From Bacteroidota bacterium (GTDB taxonomy: Bacteria > Bacteroidota > Bacteroidia > Chitinophagales > Chitinophagaceae), in the NCBI GenBank assembly GCA_028875875.1, contig JAGWUV010000003.1:1-64000 (forward strand): a stretch of DNA of 64,000 bases. Direction: 5' to 3'. Under the pieces are notes generated by a model, which was not told the origin of the DNA, searched no databases, and saw only the letters and a program-made list of their open reading frames with translations. The stretch's first letter is position 1, and every line of letters begins with the position of its first letter. This document shows positions 59,471 to 64,000 of the stretch, one piece after another. The position numbers were made by a program, and so were the translations under genes.

Positions 59471-60502
59471 TTATAGGTCGTCTCCCTTCCAATTTAAGTT
59501 AAGCGTAAACTGGTGAAACATGTTTTGCTGGTAAAAGCCCGTTGCATAACGAATATGCAGCTTTTTCAATAAAACACCCAGGCCCATGGTAAAGCCGTTC
59601 AAACCATTGGTGGCGTTGTACACATTCAGGTCGAACCTTCGTGAAAAATTATACCCCACCGTGGCTTCGATCTTTTCATCGATATAAAATTGTACAGCAG
59701 CTACAAGATGTGACAATATTTTTTCTGCTGTGAATTTTTTACCCGCTGCGTTATCAATCCCTTCTGCAGTATTGAAAGTAGTATCGTTGTAATACGTATT
59801 AAAAGCCTGCAAATGATGGGCTGTAAGAGAGAATTGTATCGGCGCATGCAGCAAGCGTTTGGTAATGCCTAATTCAATATCGAAAGGTAATTCTTCTTTC
59901 CCGGCACCGTCATAGGTTTTTAATTGAGTACCCATATTTTTTATCACAAATCCTGCCTGGAAATAATTGGATGAATCATAATAATTCAATCCAATATCAA
60001 GAGCCAACCCATTGCTTTTATATTGAGCGTAGTTACTGCTGATGAACTTCATTGTAGTACCTATCCACCAGTGATCTTTATAAGCATGGGAAGCTGAAAC
60101 CTGCACTACGTAATCATTTGGGCGAAATGTTCCGAAAATGTTTCCTGCTGCATCTGTTTGTGTAATGGAACCATAATCCAGGTAATTAATACCCGCTGCA
60201 ATATTCGTATTGCTTTTATCCAAATGCCAGGCCGATACCAGGCTTGCATTTTTTACACCTGCATAAAAATTATTGAATGAGGCCGAAAGTTGCTGATTCA
60301 TTTGAGTGCGAAGCAAGGCGGGGTTTTGAAAACTCATGCTCACATCGTTACTGATGTTGGTGATATTTACACCGCCTAAAGCCGAAAGTTGGGATGTATT
60401 GGGTTGATTTAAAAAATTAAAAACAGTATTACCACCTAAGGTTTGTGCTTGTGAAAGCAAAACGGTAAAACAAAGTAGGAGCAATAAAAAGGAACGCTTC
60501 AT
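59471..60502 (-). CDS. porQ: Type IX secretion system protein PorQ
   Basis: 343 residues from ATG 60502, with a signal peptide (residues 1-20, LLSQAQ). GGNTVFNFLNQPNTSQLSALGG with conserved N, P and GG positions (about 23-43) is the typical start of PorQ/PorV-like beta-barrel proteins; the rest is alternating beta strands ending in a typical outer-membrane C-terminus (FTLNLNWKGDDL). PorQ is needed with PorU/PorZ for T9SS cargo attachment. An in-frame extension to 60616 runs through a copy of the dispersed repeat and is rejected. It agrees with the T9SS cargo domain at the left edge. Confidence 0.85.
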   Translation of the reverse strand: MKRSFLLLLLCFTVLLSQAQTLGGNTVFNFLNQPNTSQLSALGGVNITNISNDVSMSFQNPALLRTQMNQQLSASFNNFYAGVKNASLVSAWHLDKSNTNIAAGINYLDYGSITQTDAAGNIFGTFRPNDYVVQVSASHAYKDHWWIGTTMKFISSNYAQYKSNGLALDIGLNYYDSSNYFQAGFVIKNMGTQLKTYDGAGKEELPFDIELGITKRLLHAPIQFSLTAHHLQAFNTYYNDTTFNTAEGIDNAAGKKFTAEKILSHLVAAVQFYIDEKIEATVGYNFSRRFDLNVYNATNGLNGFTMGLGVLLKKLHIRYATGFYQQNMFHQFTLNLNWKGDDL

Positions 60503-60575
60503 TCTAGGTTCAAGATAATGAAATGATGATGATGAAATATTTTTGTTGTAGCCTTTTCTTATAGCCCCCCTTATT

Positions 60576-60605
60576 CTGCTGTACAAGAGTGCGACGCAAC
60601 AGCAG
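60576..60605 (+). repeat. Dispersed 20-bp repeat, copy 5
   Basis: GTACAAGAGTGCGACGCAAC at 60581-60600; CTGCTG (60576-60581) and CAGCAG (60600-60605) close it into a hairpin. It lies between divergent porQ and mutS, upstream of the mutS promoter box. Confidence 0.78.
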
Positions 60606-60670
60606 CCCAATAGCAATTCACAAGTTGGTCACACCCCAAAAATAACCTCATCCTTTTTATGAACGCAGGT

Positions 60671-60678
60671 TATATTTG
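60671..60678 (+). promoter_or_regulatory. -7 box 5 nt before the mutS start
   Basis: TATATTTG, then TCGCC and ATG 60684. Confidence 0.55.
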
Positions 60679-60683
60679 TCGCC

Positions 60684-63323
60684 ATGTCTAAAAGCAGTGC
60701 CGATACACCTTTAATGCAGCAGCACAGGGCCATCAAACAAAGATATCCTGATGCCATTTTATTGTTTAGAGTTGGAGATTTTTACGAAACATTTGGAGAA
60801 GATGCCGTAAAAGCCGCTGCAGTATTGGGAATTACGTTAACCAAGCGAAACAATGGTGCCGCCTCATCATCAGAGCTGGCAGGCTTTCCACACCATGCGT
60901 TAGACACCTACCTGCACAAGTTGGTGAAAGCAGGTTACCGTGTTGCCATTTGCGATCAGTTGGAAGATCCGAAACAGGCCAAAGGCATTGTAAAGCGGGG
61001 CGTAACAGAAATGGTAACACCGGGCATTGCCACCAACGAAAAATTACTGGAACATAACAGCAATAATTTTTTAGCAGCCGTTCATTTCACAGAAACGAAT
61101 TTAGGCGTTGCCTTCCTGGATATTTCTACGGGAGAATTTTTTGTGGCTGAAGGCAATGAAGAATACATTGATAAGTTATTACAGAGCTTAAAACCTGCTG
61201 AAGTTATTTTCCAGCGGAGCTTTCAGAAGCAGTTCAAAGAAACCTTTGGCGTTAAGTTTTATACATACACATTGGAGAGTTGGATATTTGATGAGGCTTT
61301 TGCAACAGAGAGTTTGCTGAAACATTTTCAAACACATTCTTTAAAAGGATATGGTGTTGAAAATTTACACAGTGGTGTTGTGGCCGCAGGTGCCGTGTTG
61401 TATTACTTAAAGGAAACGGAGCATCCTAACCTGCAACACATCACCGCTGTTCAAAGGATAGAGCGTGATGATTTTTTGTGGATGGATCGCTTTACCATTC
61501 GCAACCTGGAGATCATCAGCAGTGGGGCAGACAATGGCAATAACTTACTGAAAGTTTTAGACAATACTGTTAGCCCGATGGGTGCCCGTTTGCTGAAACG
61601 CTGGACAGTATTGCCTTTGAAGGATATTAAAAAGGTAAATGAAAGATTAGATGCCGTTGAAGTGCTGATCAAAGAAACAGATGCCAGGCATCAGTTGATA
61701 CAATTTATTAAACAATGCGGTGATATAGAAAGATTGGTGAGCAAGATACCAATGAAGAAGATCAACCCACGTGAAGTGATGCAGCTTGCTAAGGGCTTGC
61801 AGCAAACGGAATTGATCAAAGCTGCCTGCACCGCTTCTTCTAACGAATATTTACAACGGTTAGGTGATGCATTGAACCCCTGCCACCTGATACTCGAAAG
61901 AATAAAACAGGAGATCGTTGAAACACCTCCGGTGGCTGCCAACAAAGGCGGTGTTGTGAAAGAAGGTGTGCATGCAGAATTAGATGAGTTAAGAAAGATT
62001 GCCAGCGGGGGAAAAGATTACCTCGTAAACATTCAGCAAAGAGAGGCCGACAGAACAGGTATCAGTTCTCTAAAAATTGGTTTCAACAACGTATTTGGCT
62101 ACTATTTGGAAGTAACCAATTCACATAAATCGAAAGTACCGCAAGACTGGATTCGGAAGCAAACTCTTGCCAATGCGGAACGTTATATCACACCTGAGCT
62201 GAAAGAATATGAAGAGAAGATCACCGGTGCGGAAGAAAAGATACTGGCCATAGAACTTGCCTTGTATGATGCGCTGTTAATGGCTTTGCAGGATTATATC
62301 GCCCCGATACAGGTGAACGGTAATATCATTGCGATACTCGATTGCCTGATTTGTTTTGCAGAGAATGCGTTGAAATTTCAATACAAAAAACCACAACTGC
62401 ATGAAGGATTGGAACTGGAATTAAAAGAAAGCCGCCATCCTGTTATCGAACGCAATTTACCTGTGGGAGAAAGTTATATTGATAATGATATTTTCTTAGA
62501 TCCTTCGGCGCAACAGATCATTATTCTTACCGGTCCGAATATGAGTGGTAAGAGTGCTATTCTCAGGCAAACAGCATTGATCACCCTCATGGCACATATG
62601 GGAAGTTTTGTGCCTGCTTCATTGGCCAGGATTCCATTGACAGATAAAATATTTACACGTGTAGGTGCCAGCGATAATTTAAGCGGAGGCGAAAGTACCT
62701 TTATGGTGGAGATGAATGAAACGGCTAGCATTATCAACAACATTTCACAACGCAGTTTGATTTTATTGGATGAGATTGGAAGAGGAACTTCTACTTACGA
62801 TGGTATTTCTATTGCCTGGAGCATTGTTGAATATTTACACAGCTCCCCCGCATCCCCTAAAACTTTATTTGCAACACACTACCACGAACTGAATGAACTG
62901 GAAGAACGTTTGTCAAGGGTAAAGAACTATCATGTAACGAATAAAGAGGTGGGCAATAAAATCATTTTCCTGCGTAAACTGTCCCCCGGTGGCAGCACAC
63001 ATAGTTTTGGTATACATGTAGCCAAGATGGCGGGCATGCCTCCTGCATTGATCGAAAGAGCTAATATCATTTTACAGCAGTTAGAAGAAAGCAGGGAACA
63101 GAAAACAGGTGAGGCAGACGAGGCTAAATTGAAAAGTCATAAAACAAAAATGAATGAGGCTATTAAAAATATTGCCGCCCCGCAAATGCAGCTTTCTATT
63201 TTTGATGCTCATTCTCAAACTTTTGATGATATCAGGAAATTATTGAGTGAAATAGACATCAACCGCCTTACGCCTGTTGAAGCATTGATGAAATTGAATG
63301 AGATAAAAGGGATGATAAAATAA
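60684..63323 (+). CDS. mutS: DNA mismatch repair protein MutS
   Basis: 879 residues, full length. Domain I has the mismatch-reading Phe-x-Glu in RVGDFYETFGEDA (about 30-42); the connector, lever and clamp domains follow; the ATPase has GPNMSGKSA (Walker A, about 617-625), LLDEIGRGTSTYDG (Walker B), and FATHYHELNEL. The C-terminal end ITRLT-like motif (INRLTPVEALMKLNEIKGM) resembles the tetramer/beta-clamp region. It recognises mispairs and recruits MutL. The promoter box lies 5 nt before the ATG. Confidence 0.97.
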   Translation: MSKSSADTPLMQQHRAIKQRYPDAILLFRVGDFYETFGEDAVKAAAVLGITLTKRNNGAASSSELAGFPHHALDTYLHKLVKAGYRVAICDQLEDPKQAKGIVKRGVTEMVTPGIATNEKLLEHNSNNFLAAVHFTETNLGVAFLDISTGEFFVAEGNEEYIDKLLQSLKPAEVIFQRSFQKQFKETFGVKFYTYTLESWIFDEAFATESLLKHFQTHSLKGYGVENLHSGVVAAGAVLYYLKETEHPNLQHITAVQRIERDDFLWMDRFTIRNLEIISSGADNGNNLLKVLDNTVSPMGARLLKRWTVLPLKDIKKVNERLDAVEVLIKETDARHQLIQFIKQCGDIERLVSKIPMKKINPREVMQLAKGLQQTELIKAACTASSNEYLQRLGDALNPCHLILERIKQEIVETPPVAANKGGVVKEGVHAELDELRKIASGGKDYLVNIQQREADRTGISSLKIGFNNVFGYYLEVTNSHKSKVPQDWIRKQTLANAERYITPELKEYEEKITGAEEKILAIELALYDALLMALQDYIAPIQVNGNIIAILDCLICFAENALKFQYKKPQLHEGLELELKESRHPVIERNLPVGESYIDNDIFLDPSAQQIIILTGPNMSGKSAILRQTALITLMAHMGSFVPASLARIPLTDKIFTRVGASDNLSGGESTFMVEMNETASIINNISQRSLILLDEIGRGTSTYDGISIAWSIVEYLHSSPASPKTLFATHYHELNELEERLSRVKNYHVTNKEVGNKIIFLRKLSPGGSTHSFGIHVAKMAGMPPALIERANIILQQLEESREQKTGEADEAKLKSHKTKMNEAIKNIAAPQMQLSIFDAHSQTFDDIRKLLSEIDINRLTPVEALMKLNEIKGMIK

Positions 63324-63332
63324 TAAGTTTTC

Positions 63333-64000
63333 TTACATATAACTCAGCCACCATTTTTTATTAGAAGATTTGTACCGATCATATCTTTTGCAAATAGGAT
63401 ACAATATCGCAATCACGATAATCCACAACAGATACACCACCCATAAAGGGTATCCCCAATGCATCGGTCTGAATAAAAATGGTACATTACTGTCCACTAT
63501 CTGCTGCATACCGTTTCCCGAAATAAAGAATAAGATCACGCCGATAGTGTGAATCAACAAAACATGAATGGTATAATAGAACATAGGTACTCTTCCAAAT
63601 ACGATAAAGAAATCAGCCACGGCCCCTTTCCAATTTTCTGTCAATGCCAATACAATTAATGCAGGGCCTATCGTAACGCATAGATATAAAAGTGATGGCG
63701 GATACTTTGTAACATTAAAGAAAGATAATACAGTATAAACAGAGCCCCTTGGTTGCGCACTCCACAAAGCAGCATCACCATATACATTAACAAAGCGAAG
63801 AATTAAAAATACAAGAACAACCATAGTACCAGTTAACAATAAATTTTTCTTTCGTTTAGCAACATCGAAATCCTTTACAAACCAGGTACCCAAACAATAT
63901 CCTAACATCATTACTGCAGGCCAGGGAATAATTGGATAAAAAAAGAAAATGGAATGCTCCGGGGCAATCATCCTATCAGAAGGCTGGTGCAGTATCGACC
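63333..64000 (-). CDS. DUF1624 / heparan-alpha-glucosaminide N-acetyltransferase-type membrane protein, partial
   Basis: C-terminal part, about 222 codons; the frame stays open to the right edge (the visible ATG at 63971 is internal, with SILHQPSDR before it). FYPIIPWPAVMMLGYCLGTWF, given here as PIIPWPAVMMLGYCLG, then SFFNVTKYPPSLLYLCVTIG (20 residues), FGRVPMFYYTIHVLLIH and the last helices match DUF1624/DUF5009 acyltransferase-like proteins with ten helices. They are thought to move acyl groups to periplasmic sugars; substrate unknown. It is convergent with mutS, 9 bp apart. Confidence 0.82.
   Translation of the reverse strand, partial: SILHQPSDRMIAPEHSIFFFYPIIPWPAVMMLGYCLGTWFVKDFDVAKRKKNLLLTGTMVVLVFLILRFVNVYGDAALWSAQPRGSVYTVLSFFNVTKYPPSLLYLCVTIGPALIVLALTENWKGAVADFFIVFGRVPMFYYTIHVLLIHTIGVILFFISGNGMQQIVDSNVPFLFRPMHWGYPLWVVYLLWIIVIAILYPICKRYDRYKSSNKKWWLSYM

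Overview
The window is a 64 kb chromosomal piece of a Bacteroidota bacterium, most likely of the Chitinophagaceae or a close relative. Support comes from a type IX secretion (T9SS) C-terminal sorting domain at the left edge and a porQ gene at 59.5-60.5 kb; several lineage-typical families (DUF6580, DUF6702, DUF2911, PID-type sorting tails, OmpA with thrombospondin type 3 repeats, short GT35 phosphorylase); absence of Shine-Dalgarno sequences; and many promoters of the Bacteroidota type (TTTG, about 20 bp, then TAnnTTTG). Family-level placement is inference. No prophage, insertion sequence, integron, CRISPR array or rRNA is visible, so this is core chromosome.

Layout. 0-6.5 kb: end of a T9SS-exported protein, a tiny PID-tail protein, a 0.8 kb gene-poor stretch, hscA, an RDD membrane protein, tyrS, an SGNH hydrolase, a periplasmic OmpA-like protein and tRNA-Gln(TTG). 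6.7-18.4 kb: M1 metallopeptidase/HupE/DUF6702 cassette, PAP2 phosphatase, methyltransferase, glmM, cysteine desulfurase, DUF6580 membrane protein, manA, YraN, YitT and YkgJ-type proteins. 18.5-27.6 kb: xerD, a sigma factor with a TonB-like membrane partner, DUF2911, an alpha-oxoamine synthase, a PafA-type alkaline phosphatase, a protein of unknown function and NADP isocitrate dehydrogenase. 28-38 kb: a membrane protein/histidine kinase/NarL-type regulator operon, an Nramp-UspA fusion, a lipoprotein, a GT35 phosphorylase homologue, OmpA/TSP3, and a divergent rlpA / vanX-like pair. 37.6-47.7 kb: a long minus-strand run holding most of the shikimate and phenylalanine/tyrosine pathway (pheA, aminotransferase, tyrA, a DEAD-box helicase, DAHP synthase-chorismate mutase, aroB, aroA, aroC, two small proteins). 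48-64 kb: a sigma factor followed by a membrane protein fused to a trypsin-like protease, sugar nucleotidyltransferase, ACC deaminase/D-cysteine desulfhydrase family enzyme, lipB, RluA-type pseudouridine synthase, FkbM methyltransferase, bioB, ppdK, porQ, mutS and a DUF1624-type membrane protein cut by the right edge.

The strongest new signal is a complete transcription attenuator in front of pheA: a 29-codon leader ORF (47606-47695, minus) with ten consecutive Phe/Tyr codons, three mutually exclusive hairpins that can be drawn by hand, and a terminator whose U-tract abuts the pheA start codon. A second signal is a 20-bp intergenic repeat (GTACAAGWGTGCGACGCAAC or GTTGAAGWGTGCGACGCAAC, W = A/T) present five times plus one decayed copy, each intact copy able to form a small hairpin. 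Further points are a GT35 phosphorylase homologue with Thr where the cofactor-binding Lys is expected, two sigma-factor loci whose partner proteins carry unusual effector domains, and several promoters whose -7 box lies only 4-7 nt before the start codon.
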